Shown here: piece by piece, positions 45,002 to 53,384 of the stretch | Position numbering within the stretch: position 1 is the first letter of the stretch | How the letters are laid out: every line of letters begins with the position of its first letter | From: Pseudomonas wayambapalatensis | Lineage (GTDB): Bacteria > Pseudomonadota > Gammaproteobacteria > Pseudomonadales > Pseudomonadaceae | Length of the DNA stretch: 64,000 bases | Assembly (NCBI GenBank): GCA_014268975.2 | Contig: CP077096.1 | Span: 863,001 to 927,000, forward strand | Direction of reading: 5' to 3' | The notes under the pieces: generated by a model | What the model saw: the letters and a program-made list of their open reading frames with translations, nothing else | Told to the model about the DNA's origin: nothing | Database searches by the model: none | Position numbers and translations under genes: made by a program

Positions 45002-46246
45002 ATGCGACGTTCCGAGCGTAGTTTCCGAGATGCGTGCTGTGCACTGCTTCTGGCGGCATGGCTGCCCCACGCCCAGGCGGCGGTGAAAGGGTGCGAGGCT
45101 TTCGGCCAGTTGCCCTCGGTGATCGAGATGGACCAGGGCCTGCAGCAGGAACTGCGCCTGCCGCTGGCGATCAGCCGGGTGGCGGTGGGTGAGCCCAAAG
45201 TCGCCGACGTGCAGGCCAGCGGCGATCGTGCGGTGCTGTTGACCGCCGTGGGGCCGGGCAATACCACGTTGATGCTGTGGACCGCCTGTGCGTCGGCGCC
45301 GCACCGGGCCATGCTGTTCGTCAAGGGGCGCGCCAGTGCCGACATGACGGAAGGCAGCCTGCTGCCGTCCCAGGATGCGCAGTTGCCAAGCCAGGTGCAG
45401 GCCGATATCCGCTTCGTCGAAGTGCGCCGCAGCAAGTACAAGGAGGCGGGGGCGCGCTTGTTCTTCAAAGGCTCGAACAACAGCCTGATCGGCTCGCCGG
45501 GAACGGTGCCGAATACGGCCGTGACCCCGGGCTCGGTGCCGATCGCCCGTCCTGCGATTCCGCTCGACGACAACGTCTTCAACATCGTCTGGGGCGGTGG
45601 CAGCAGCAAGTTCCTGGCGGCGATCAACGCTTTGGAGAACAGCGGATTCGCCTACACCCTGGCGCGTCCCAGCCTCACCGTGCTCAGTGGCCTGACTGCC
45701 AGTTTCCTGGCCGGTGGCGAGATTCCGGTCCCGGTGCCCAGCTCCGGCAGCGACAACGTGTCGATCGAATACAAGGAGTTCGGTGTGCGCCTGGCGCTGA
45801 CACCGACCGTGGTGAGCCGCGACCGCATCACCCTGAAGGTTGCTCCCGAGGTCAGCGAGCTGGACTACAACAACGCGGTAAACATCGCCGGCACCTTGGT
45901 GCCAGGGCTGAGCGTGCGCCGCACCGACACCAGCATTTCCCTGGCCGATGGCGAGAGCTTCATCATCAGCGGCCTGGTCAGCAACAACACCCGCTCCTCG
46001 GTAGACAAGCTCCCCGGCCTGGGCAACCTGCCGATCCTCGGCGCGTTCTTCCGCCAGTCGGCGCTGGTGCGTGAAGAGACCGAGCTGCTGATGATCGTCA
46101 CCCCGCACCTGGTCCAGCCGCTGGCGGCCAATGCGCGCCTGCCGCAGTTGCCGGGTGAGGCGCTGCGCACCTATGACCCGAGCTGGGGCCAGCTGTTCTT
46201 CCTGGAAAACGGCAACTTCGAAGGCCATGGGGGGTTATCACGATGA
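45002..46246 (+). CDS. rcpA: Flp pilus secretin RcpA/CpaC
   Basis: Outer-membrane secretin ring for the pilus. The 414-residue product has a signal peptide (ends AQA), an N-terminal BON/pilus-assembly domain (EMDQGLQQELRLPLAISRVAVGEP region), a secretin domain containing FLAGGEIPVPVPS, EYKEFGVRLALTPTV and the terminal ELLMIVTPHLVQPL. Its stop overlaps the tadZ start by four bases. Confidence 0.94.
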   Translation: MRRSERSFRDACCALLLAAWLPHAQAAVKGCEAFGQLPSVIEMDQGLQQELRLPLAISRVAVGEPKVADVQASGDRAVLLTAVGPGNTTLMLWTACASAPHRAMLFVKGRASADMTEGSLLPSQDAQLPSQVQADIRFVEVRRSKYKEAGARLFFKGSNNSLIGSPGTVPNTAVTPGSVPIARPAIPLDDNVFNIVWGGGSSKFLAAINALENSGFAYTLARPSLTVLSGLTASFLAGGEIPVPVPSSGSDNVSIEYKEFGVRLALTPTVVSRDRITLKVAPEVSELDYNNAVNIAGTLVPGLSVRRTDTSISLADGESFIISGLVSNNTRSSVDKLPGLGNLPILGAFFRQSALVREETELLMIVTPHLVQPLAANARLPQLPGEALRTYDPSWGQLFFLENGNFEGHGGLSR

Positions 46247-47433
46247 ACGACAGCCTCAACCAGACCTACCTGGCCATCACCCGCAACGAAGATGACCTGC
46301 AATGGTTGCAGGACGCCTTGGCGCCGCAGGGGCAGGTGATCGGCGCCAGCGCTGGCACCCTCGACGAATTGCTGGCGCTGGTGGATGTGACGTTCAGCAA
46401 CCTGGTGTTCATCGGCCTCGACCGCGAGCAGTTGGTCAGCCAGTGTGCGCTGATCGAAGGGGTGCTGGAGGCCAAGCCGATGCTGGCCATCGTCGCGTTG
46501 GGCGATGGCATGGACAATCAATTGGTGTTGCACGCCATGCGCGCCGGCGCGCGGGATTTCGTCGCCTACGGCTCGCGTGCCAGCGAGGTGGCCGGGCTGG
46601 TGCGCAGGCTCGGCAAGCGCCTGCCGACGGTCACCAGCAACCCCAGCCTGGGTGGCCTGACCGTGCTCTATGGCGCCCAGCGCGGCGCCGATGGTGCGCT
46701 GCTGACCACCCACCTGGCGCGGGTGGTGCAGGAAAGCGGCCAGCAGACCTTGCTGCTCGACCTGGGCTTGCCACGTGGCGACAGCCTGGCTCTGCTCGGG
46801 CTGGAGGCATCATTTTATTTCGGCGATGCCTTGCGCCACCTGCGCCGCCTCGACACCACGTTGATCGACAGTGCCTTTACCCGCGACAAGGGCGGCCTGC
46901 GCCTGCTGAGCTATGCCGAGAACGATGATCCGCTGCGCCAGACCAGCGCCGCCGAGCTGTACATGCTGCTCAGTGCTTTGCGCCAGCACTTCCAGCACAT
47001 CGTCGTGAACCTGACCGGGCACGCCGACAGCGAAGCGCTGCGCACCATCGTCAGCCATTGCGACAAGCTGATCGTCTACACCGACCAGAACATCCTGGAC
47101 TGCCGGCGCAACCTGGAAGTCCTCGAACTGTGGCGCGACCGCGGCATCAAGCTTGAGCATGCCAGCTTGTTGGTGGACCGCTTCCTGCGCAATGTCGCCC
47201 CGGATGCCGAGGCGCTCGCCAAACGCTATGGCCTGCCGCTGCTCAAGGTGATGCCGGACTGCCCCGAAGTGCGCCTGAACGTTAAGAACCAGGGCCTGAG
47301 CCTGTTCGAGCTGGCCCCGCGCGAAGGCCTGACCCAGGCCCTGCGTGCCCTCGGCGAACGCCTGGCGCGGCGCTCGGAAAACCTCGCTCCACCGAGCTTC
47401 CCCTGGCTGCGTCGGCTGTGGGGTAGCAAATGA
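46243..47433 (+). CDS. tadZ: Pilus assembly ATPase-like protein TadZ/CpaE
   Basis: 396-residue MinD/ParA-like protein that places the Tad machine at the pole in other species. It has a receiver-like N-terminal domain (about 1-130), followed by a ParA-type fold starting LTVLYGAQRGADGALLTTHL. The canonical deviant Walker A lysine signature (KGGxGKT) is degenerate here, as in several TadZ proteins. Its stop overlaps the start of tadA by four bases. Confidence 0.9.
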   Translation: MNDSLNQTYLAITRNEDDLQWLQDALAPQGQVIGASAGTLDELLALVDVTFSNLVFIGLDREQLVSQCALIEGVLEAKPMLAIVALGDGMDNQLVLHAMRAGARDFVAYGSRASEVAGLVRRLGKRLPTVTSNPSLGGLTVLYGAQRGADGALLTTHLARVVQESGQQTLLLDLGLPRGDSLALLGLEASFYFGDALRHLRRLDTTLIDSAFTRDKGGLRLLSYAENDDPLRQTSAAELYMLLSALRQHFQHIVVNLTGHADSEALRTIVSHCDKLIVYTDQNILDCRRNLEVLELWRDRGIKLEHASLLVDRFLRNVAPDAEALAKRYGLPLLKVMPDCPEVRLNVKNQGLSLFELAPREGLTQALRALGERLARRSENLAPPSFPWLRRLWGSK

Positions 47434-48686
47434 GTGGCGACGAGCCCTTTGGCGGTCAGCGCCACGCGTCGGGCGACCCCCACGCGCTCAAGCGAGCGCT
47501 ACACCGCTTTGCGATCGACGCCATCGAGGACAGCGGACGCAACCTGCTCGAAGGCGCACGCCCGGCCTTGACCCAGTTCGTCCTCGAGCAGGTGGGAGAC
47601 TACGTCGGGCGCTTGCGCCTGGCGCTGTCGCGCTACGAAATGGAGCGCCTGGCCGAGGAACTGGTCGATGAACTCACCGGCTTCGGCCCGCTGGAAGTGC
47701 TGCTGCGCGATGCCAGCGTCACCGAGATCCTGGTCAACGGCCCGCACCGGGTGTTCGTCGAGCGGGCCGGGTTGTTGCAGCAGACCGACCTGCGCTTCAT
47801 CGATGCGCACCATGTCGAGCGGGTCATGCAGCGTATCCTCGCGCCCCTGGGACGACGCCTGGACGAATCTTCGCCGATGGTCGATGCGCGCCTGCCCGAT
47901 GGCAGCCGGGTCAACGCAATCATCCCGCCAGTGGCGCTGGACGGGCCGTGCCTGTCGATCCGCAAGTTCCGCCAGGACATGCTCAAGAGTGCCGACCTGC
48001 TGGCTACCCGCGCGATCGATCAAGCCATCTTCGATTTCTTCGAACGCGCCGTGGGCCGTCGTTGCAACATCCTGGTCAGCGGCGGCACCGGCACCGGCAA
48101 GACCACGCTGCTCAACATCCTTAGCCAGATGATCGCGCCGCGCGAGCGCCTGGTGACCATCGAGGATGTTGCCGAGCTGCAACTGCATCACCCCCACGTG
48201 GTGCGCCTGGAAACCCGCCCACCGAACGCCGAGGGCCATGGCGAGATCAAGCCCAGCGAGCTGATCCGCAACGCCCTGCGCATGCGTCCTGACCGCATCA
48301 TCCTTGGCGAGATCCGCGGCGCCGAGGTGCTCGATGTACTCACCGCGATGAACACCGGCCACGACGGCTCGATGAGCACCGTGCACGCCAACACCGCGCA
48401 GGATGCCTTGCTGCGCCTGGAAACCCTGGTCGGCCTCAGTGGCCGGCAGATCGCCGAGAAGACCTTGCGCCAGATGATCTGCGCGGCACTGGATGTGGTG
48501 ATCCAGTTGACGCGTTTGCCGGATGGTCGGCGTTGCGTCAGCGAAGTGCTGGAGGTGGTCGGCGTACGTGAGGATGTGTATGTGACCAACACCCTGTTCC
48601 GCTTCGACCGGCGCGGTGGTGAGACCTTCCTGCGCGAGGCGCCGAACCCGGCAGGCAGCAAGCTGCGCCAGGACGGTGTGGCGTGA
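47430..48686 (+). CDS. tadA: Tad secretion ATPase TadA/CpaF
   Basis: Hexameric cytoplasmic ATPase that drives Flp pilus assembly. The 418-residue product has the N-terminal CpaF segment (GFGPLEVLLRDASVTEILVNG), Walker A GGTGTGKTTLLN, aspartate box LRMRPDRIILGEIRG and the histidine box GHDGSMSTVHAN. All ATPase motifs are intact. Coupled by overlapping start and stop with tadZ and tadB. Confidence 0.96.
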   Translation: MSGDEPFGGQRHASGDPHALKRALHRFAIDAIEDSGRNLLEGARPALTQFVLEQVGDYVGRLRLALSRYEMERLAEELVDELTGFGPLEVLLRDASVTEILVNGPHRVFVERAGLLQQTDLRFIDAHHVERVMQRILAPLGRRLDESSPMVDARLPDGSRVNAIIPPVALDGPCLSIRKFRQDMLKSADLLATRAIDQAIFDFFERAVGRRCNILVSGGTGTGKTTLLNILSQMIAPRERLVTIEDVAELQLHHPHVVRLETRPPNAEGHGEIKPSELIRNALRMRPDRIILGEIRGAEVLDVLTAMNTGHDGSMSTVHANTAQDALLRLETLVGLSGRQIAEKTLRQMICAALDVVIQLTRLPDGRRCVSEVLEVVGVREDVYVTNTLFRFDRRGGETFLREAPNPAGSKLRQDGVA

Positions 48687-49564
48687 TCGGGCCGTTGCTG
48701 CTGGCGCTGGCACCGCTGCTGCTGGGGTGCGCCCTGCTGCTGTTTCGCCTGGGGCTGTACAAGCGCGGCGAGGAGCGCGTCCTGCAGCGTCTGGGGCGCG
48801 CTTACCAGGCGATTCGAACGGGCAGCGCCCGGCGCGACTGGCTCGACCCGCTGCTGCAGCGGGCCGGCCTGGTCAGCGCTGATGTGCGTCTGCAGCGCTG
48901 GTTGCTGATGTGGGGCGCGCTGGCATTGCTGGCGATGCTGCTGGCCGGTTGGCTGGCCGGCCTGATGGTGCTGCTCGGTGCGCCGCTGTCGGGCTATCTG
49001 TACTTGAGTTGGCGATGCCGCCGGCGCATGCGTCAGCTCGTCGAGCAACTGCCGGGTCTGCTCGACTACAGCGTGCGCAGCCTCAAGGCCGGTCGGACCC
49101 TGAGCGATGCGGTGCTCGGCGGCATCGACGGCACGCGCGAACCGTTGCATTCGACCATGTGCCGTGTGCGCCGCAATGTGCAGATGGGCGTGCCATTGGA
49201 GGATGCGCTGAGCGAGCTGGCCGAGCTGTACGACCAGGACGAGTTGCGCCTGTTCGCCCTGGGCCTGCGCATCAACCAGCGCTACGGCGGCAATGCCAGC
49301 GAGCTGATGGAAAACCTGATCAAGCTGATCCGCGAACGCGAGCAGGGCGCGCGCCAGCTCAAGGCCATGACCGGCGAAACCCGCGTCACCGCCTGGGTGC
49401 TGGGGGCCTTGCCGCTGTTCATGGTCGGCTACTTCCTGACGGTCAACCCTAACTACCTGATGAGCCTGTGGCGCGACAGCAGTGGGCAGTGGCTGCTGTT
49501 CCTGGCCTTTGCCCTGCAGGCGCTCGGCTGCCTGGTATTGTGGCGCATGATGAGGAGTCTTTGA
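48683..49564 (+). CDS. tadB: Tad inner-membrane protein TadB
   Basis: 293-residue T2SF-domain platform protein. N-terminal membrane helix, a pair of hydrophobic helices near residues 75-105, the T2SF segment (LVEQLPGLLDYSVRSLKAGR), and a C-terminal helix pair (GALPLFMVGYFLTVNP). Partner of TadC beneath the ATPase TadA. The GTG/ATG start at 48683 overlaps the tadA stop. Confidence 0.94.
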   Translation: MIGPLLLALAPLLLGCALLLFRLGLYKRGEERVLQRLGRAYQAIRTGSARRDWLDPLLQRAGLVSADVRLQRWLLMWGALALLAMLLAGWLAGLMVLLGAPLSGYLYLSWRCRRRMRQLVEQLPGLLDYSVRSLKAGRTLSDAVLGGIDGTREPLHSTMCRVRRNVQMGVPLEDALSELAELYDQDELRLFALGLRINQRYGGNASELMENLIKLIREREQGARQLKAMTGETRVTAWVLGALPLFMVGYFLTVNPNYLMSLWRDSSGQWLLFLAFALQALGCLVLWRMMRSL

Positions 49565-49565
49565 C

Positions 49566-50453
49566 ATGGCCCTGCTGATTTGCGCGCTGTGCCTGCTTGT
49601 CGCCGCCCTGTTGCTGGGGCTGCAGGCCTCGCGCCAGTTACGTGCGCGCTACCTGGTTGCGCGGCGCCTGCAAGGGCGCCTGGCCCGCGAGGAACGCCTG
49701 GGCGACATGCTCCACTGGCTGGGCAGCAGCCCGCTGGGGCAACGCTTGCAGACGCTCGACGGGGAAACCCATGGCCTGCTCGAGCGGATTGGCTGGCGTC
49801 GCAGTCGCCAGCGCGCGCTGTTCGCCGCCGTGCAACTGGGATTGCCGTTGCTGGCCATGGGGCTGGCGTTGCTGCTGCAGCATGCCTTCATCGGCGTCGA
49901 TGCCCTGCATTGGCTGCTGCTGCCGGTGTGCGCACTGGTGATCGGCTACCTGTTGCCCAAGCGCCTGTTGGCGCTGGCAGCTACGCGCCGGCAACAGCGT
50001 ATCGCGCAGGAGGTCAGCCTGATGATTCCGCTGCTGCGCATCCTCTTCGAGACGGGGCTGGCCGTGGAGCAGGCGTTACGTGTGCTCAGCCAGGAAGGGC
50101 GGACACTGGTGCCCGAGATCAGCGAGGAGCTGCGTCAGGTGTTGCAGCGGGTGGATTCAGGGCTGTCGCTCGGCCCGGAGCTGGAGAAAGCTGCGCAGGT
50201 GCTGGCAGTGGATGAGTTCTCCGACACCTGCGTGATCCTTCAGCAGTTGCTGGTGCAGGGGAGTGGCGGGATGAAGTCGCTGCTGGCGCTCAAGGCGCTG
50301 CTCGATGATCGACGCCTCACGCACTTGCAGGAGCGGGTGTCGAAGATGTCGGCAAAGATGTCGGCGGTGATGATGGTGTTCCTGTTCCCGGCCTTGCTCA
50401 TCGTCCTGGCCGGGCCAGGTTTTACTGCGTTGGCACGGGCTTTGGGCGTCTAG
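49566..50453 (+). CDS. tadC: Tad inner-membrane protein TadC
   Basis: 295-residue paralogue of TadB with the same T2SF arrangement: N-terminal helix (LLICALCLLVAALLLGLQ), central helices near residues 85-130, the cytoplasmic SLMIPLLRILFETGLAVEQA segment, and a final membrane helix (MVFLFPALLIVLAGPGF). It follows tadB by one base and precedes tadD by 10 bp. Confidence 0.94.
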   Translation: MALLICALCLLVAALLLGLQASRQLRARYLVARRLQGRLAREERLGDMLHWLGSSPLGQRLQTLDGETHGLLERIGWRRSRQRALFAAVQLGLPLLAMGLALLLQHAFIGVDALHWLLLPVCALVIGYLLPKRLLALAATRRQQRIAQEVSLMIPLLRILFETGLAVEQALRVLSQEGRTLVPEISEELRQVLQRVDSGLSLGPELEKAAQVLAVDEFSDTCVILQQLLVQGSGGMKSLLALKALLDDRRLTHLQERVSKMSAKMSAVMMVFLFPALLIVLAGPGFTALARALGV

Positions 50454-50463
50454 GAGGAGAAGG

Positions 50464-51165
50464 ATGAAAAAGATCCTGTTGTTCACCGGCATGCTGCTGC
50501 TGGGCGGTTGTGCCGGGCAGTCGACGCAGGGGCTGGGGGCATTGTTCGGCGGCCCGGGCTGCAGCAAGCCGGATGCCGACCAGCAACTGGCGTTGAACCT
50601 GGCGGACGAGATGCTCAACGAGGGACGACCGCACGCCAGCCTGGCTCACCTCGAGCAGCTGCCCAACACCCTCGACCAGGTGCGTCTGCGCAAGGCCAGG
50701 GTCTCGCGCCTGCTGGGACGCAGCGAGGCCGAGCCCTTGTACCGCAGCCTGCTGGGTGGCTGCCTGGCGGCCGAAGGTGAACATGGGCTGGGCCAGCTCG
50801 CCTCGGCGCGTGGCGACGATGCGCAGGCCTTGCAGAACCTGCAGCGCGCGGTGCGCCTGGCGCCCACTGACGAGCGCGTGCGCAACGATCTTGGCGTGGT
50901 GCTGATGAACCTGGGGCGCTACGAGCAGGCACGCTTCGAGTTTCTCACGGCCATCGAGCTGAAGAATGACAACACCTTGGCGGCGGTCAACCTGGTGACC
51001 CTGTCGTTGGTACAGGACAACTGGCAACAGGCGACCGATCTGGTCGGCCGCCTGCACTTGCGCCCCGAGCAGTTCGCCGATGCCCAGGCGCGGGCCAGGC
51101 AGGTGAAATCCACCGGGCGTGGACCCATTGCCTTGGCCAATGGTGCCGAGGCGGTGGTCAATTGA
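50464..51165 (+). CDS. tadD: Tad pilus lipoprotein TadD (TPR)
   Basis: 233-residue lipoprotein (lipobox LLLGGC) with tetratricopeptide repeats, the clearest being DDAQALQNLQRAVRLAPTDE and VLMNLGRYEQARFEFLTAIE. TadD-type proteins act as secretin pilotins or assembly factors. A good ribosome site (AGGAGAAGG) precedes ATG 50464. The first cysteine in the mature sequence is at the expected lipidation site. Confidence 0.92.
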   Translation: MKKILLFTGMLLLGGCAGQSTQGLGALFGGPGCSKPDADQQLALNLADEMLNEGRPHASLAHLEQLPNTLDQVRLRKARVSRLLGRSEAEPLYRSLLGGCLAAEGEHGLGQLASARGDDAQALQNLQRAVRLAPTDERVRNDLGVVLMNLGRYEQARFEFLTAIELKNDNTLAAVNLVTLSLVQDNWQQATDLVGRLHLRPEQFADAQARARQVKSTGRGPIALANGAEAVVN

Positions 51166-51182
51166 GCGGGAGGAGGGTGGTC

Positions 51183-51443
51183 ATGTTCAGATATCTGATG
51201 GTGCTTGCCGGGTGTGCCGGCGTGTCATTGGCGATGGCCCAGGAGCCACCTCGCCAGCCAGAGGCGCAGACGGCCACCGAGGCGTTGCTGCGAGTGCAGT
51301 CCAGCGGTGAGCAGGCGTCGAACCGTTTGCAGGTGCAGACGGCCCGGGAGCGCGACCAGTCGATGCAACGCTGGCTGGACACCTACAAGTACGTGATCCC
51401 GGACTTCTATCGCTGGACCAAGGTGACGTCTTCGAACAACTGA
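51183..51443 (+). CDS. Small DUF3613-like protein, last gene of the tad run
   Basis: 86-residue secreted protein with a signal peptide (MFRYLMVLAGCAGVSLAMAQ) followed by a glutamine/alanine-rich region and the motif QRWLDTYKYVIPDFYRW. It matches the position of PA4298, downstream of tadD in PAO1. ATG 51183 follows AGGAGGGTGG; a TTG at 51162 would overlap tadD and is unlikely. Function unknown; likely envelope-associated. Confidence 0.8.
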   Translation: MFRYLMVLAGCAGVSLAMAQEPPRQPEAQTATEALLRVQSSGEQASNRLQVQTARERDQSMQRWLDTYKYVIPDFYRWTKVTSSNN

Positions 51444-51452
51444 GCGCGAGAC

Positions 51453-51483
51453 CTGCAGGCGCGGCGGACCACCGCGCCTGCAG
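51453..51483. terminator. Perfect 12-bp hairpin between the tad run and pprB
   Basis: CTGCAGGCGCGG (51453-51464) pairs with CCGCGCCTGCAG (51472-51483) across a 7-base loop, lying between convergent genes. No T-run follows on either strand, but the strength of the stem suggests a bidirectional terminator or mRNA-end stabiliser. Confidence 0.7.
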
Positions 51484-51494
51484 CTGTGAACGGC

Positions 51495-52277
51495 CTAGTG
51501 GGTAGTGAACCGCTGGTGCAGCGCCGACGAGCGCGGCGTCAGGGCCAGGGCCAGTTGGGTGCGGTTGTGCATGTGGGTCAGGCGCAGCACCTGCGACACA
51601 TAGAGTTTCACCGTGTTCTCGGTGATCCCCAGCTCGCAGGCGATCTGGTAGTTGGTCTTGCCCTTGCTGACCAGCTTGGCCACTTCCAGTTGGCGCGGCG
51701 AGAGCTTTTCGAACACCGGTGGCAGCTCGCCCTCGAGTTCTTCCACGTCACCGGCCCGGCGATGGGTGCCCTGGCCGCGGGCCTTTTCCAGGTCGTGGTA
51801 GAGGTCGTCGATGGATTCGGCCAGCTCCTGCAGGCGCTGGTTCAGGCTGCCCAGCTCGCGCAAGTTGCGGCGCCGCTCCATCAGCGCTGCTTCCTGGCGG
51901 CGCAGGCCTTCGAGCAGCTCTGGCAGGTCCATGGGCTTCTGGTAGTAATCGGAAAATCCTTCGCGCAGGGCGCGGATGACATCCTGCTTGTCGGCGCGGC
52001 CGGTCAGCATGATCGCCTCGAACAGCCGCTGCTGCCCGGCGATGTTCTTCAGTGCGCGCATCAGCGCGATGCCGTCCTGTTCGGGCATGTGCAGGTCGCA
52101 CAGCACCAGGCCGATGGACTCGTCCGCGCCGTAGCGCTCGATGGCCTGCGCGGTGGAGTGCGCCGGCACACAGTGGTAGCCCGCACTTTCGAGATATTCG
52201 CAAAGCTCTTCGACGATCAACGGCTGATCGTCCACAACCAATACTTTCACCTCACTAGCAGACTTGTTCACGTTCAA
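51495..52277 (-). CDS. pprB: PprB-like response regulator with LuxR-type output
   Basis: Transcription factor of the PprAB system, which in P. aeruginosa activates the tad/flp genes and other surface factors. The 260-residue product has a receiver (VLVVDDQPLIVEEL; acceptor aspartate in LVLCDLHMPEQDG; lysine in YYQKPMD), a central coiled-coil segment (about 130-175), and a LuxR-type helix-turn-helix (LSPRQLEVAKLVSKGKTN, then ITENTVKLYVSQVL). ATG at 52277. Converges on the tad operon and is encoded near pprA. Confidence 0.93.
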   Translation of the reverse strand: MNVNKSASEVKVLVVDDQPLIVEELCEYLESAGYHCVPAHSTAQAIERYGADESIGLVLCDLHMPEQDGIALMRALKNIAGQQRLFEAIMLTGRADKQDVIRALREGFSDYYQKPMDLPELLEGLRRQEAALMERRRNLRELGSLNQRLQELAESIDDLYHDLEKARGQGTHRRAGDVEELEGELPPVFEKLSPRQLEVAKLVSKGKTNYQIACELGITENTVKLYVSQVLRLTHMHNRTQLALALTPRSSALHQRFTTH

Positions 52278-52393
52278 CTCCCTGTTGGTACGGGCCCCGC
52301 TCCGTTGGCCAGACAGCCTGGCCGTTTAGAAAAGTAGTCGCACTTTGCAATTATGTACAAGGTCTATACACGCGGAATCGACCCACTGGTCAT

Positions 52394-52870
52394 TCATTGG
52401 ATCCAGACAGCGGTCAGGAGAAACCCGGCCAGCACGTAGGGTGCGAACGGTTGCTTGTCGCCCACCTGTTCGGCCAGGCGCTGCAGGCGCTTCTTCACCT
52501 TGGGGTTGGCCAGGGTCCACAGGCGGCGTCGGCCAAGCATCCACACCAGCACTGTCACGCCTGCACCGATGAAGGTGCCGAGCACGTACTGGTGGCTGGT
52601 GGCCAGAGCCAGGGCGCCGAGCAGTTTCACATCACCGGCGCCGAAGCGGCCGAGCATGTAGCCGGGAAGGGTCAGCAGCATGACGATGGCCAAGGCCCAG
52701 CCCGCATCGCTGGCATCGGCACCGATCCAGCTGTGCCCGGTGGCGAACAGCCAGGCCAGGGCGCAGGCTGCGACACCCAGGGTCAGGGTGTTGGAGATCT
52801 GTCGTTCACGGACATCTTGTTCGGTGCACAAGGCAAGCCACATCAGGAGAACAATGCTTTGCATTGGCAA
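52394..52870 (-). CDS. fppA: Flp prepilin peptidase FppA (TadV)
   Basis: Aspartic inner-membrane protease that trims the Flp prepilin and pseudopilins. The 158-residue product has five or six membrane helices. The two catalytic aspartates are in TEQDVRERQISN and GAGDVKLLGAL, the A24 peptidase signature, and it lacks the methyltransferase domain of PilD, as expected for the short TadV type. ATG at 52870; MQSIV two codons on is an alternative start. It lies 116 bp upstream of pprB on the same strand. Confidence 0.93.
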   Translation of the reverse strand: MPMQSIVLLMWLALCTEQDVRERQISNTLTLGVAACALAWLFATGHSWIGADASDAGWALAIVMLLTLPGYMLGRFGAGDVKLLGALALATSHQYVLGTFIGAGVTVLVWMLGRRRLWTLANPKVKKRLQRLAEQVGDKQPFAPYVLAGFLLTAVWIQ

Positions 52871-52940
52871 ATGGCCATCCCTATTCGTTGAGCGGGTTCT
52901 ATGCTGTCACTCAGGACTTCTAGTCAGGGTAGACGTGATC

Positions 52941-53384
52941 ATGCGAGCAAGCCCGGCAGTACGGCAAAAAGGCGCGGCAGCCATCGAGTTTGTCGCAGTC
53001 TTCATGATCTTCTTCGCGGTGTTCTATGGCTTGGTCAGCTACAGCCTGCCGATGCTCATGCTGCAGTCGTTCAACCAGGCCAGCAGCGAGGCGGTGCGCC
53101 GCTGCGTGGCGCTGGACCCGAACAGCGCCACCTATGCCACCGATGTGCAGAACCTGGCGCACCAGGTGATCACCCAGCAACTGAGCTGGATGCCCGCTGC
53201 ACTGGACTTTCAGCCCGCCACCGATGCGCGGATCGTACTGGCGCCCGGTAACCTGCTGACCGTGACCATCGATTACCCGAAAAACAAACTGACCAATGTC
53301 ATGCCGGTGCTGGTGCTGCCGCTGATCGGCGAAGTGCCGCGGCTGCCCCAGCGCCTGCAGGCCCAAGCGAGCCTGCAGCTGTGA
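52941..53384 (+). CDS. TadE/TadF-like pseudopilin
   Basis: 147-residue minor pseudopilin of the TadE-like family. The N-terminal motif KG-AAAIEF with glutamate at +5 fits cleavage by FppA, followed by a hydrophobic helix (VAVFMIFFAVFYGLVSY). The position between fppA and pprA matches PA4294 (tadF). ATG 52941 is preferred over a GTG two codons upstream. Its end overlaps the pprA start by four bases. Confidence 0.88.
   Translation: MRASPAVRQKGAAAIEFVAVFMIFFAVFYGLVSYSLPMLMLQSFNQASSEAVRRCVALDPNSATYATDVQNLAHQVITQQLSWMPAALDFQPATDARIVLAPGNLLTVTIDYPKNKLTNVMPVLVLPLIGEVPRLPQRLQAQASLQL

Noticed and set aside
46627..46750. TadZ as a pseudogene for lack of a canonical Walker A motif
   Set aside because: TadZ family members often have degenerate nucleotide sites; the frame is intact and translationally coupled on both sides.
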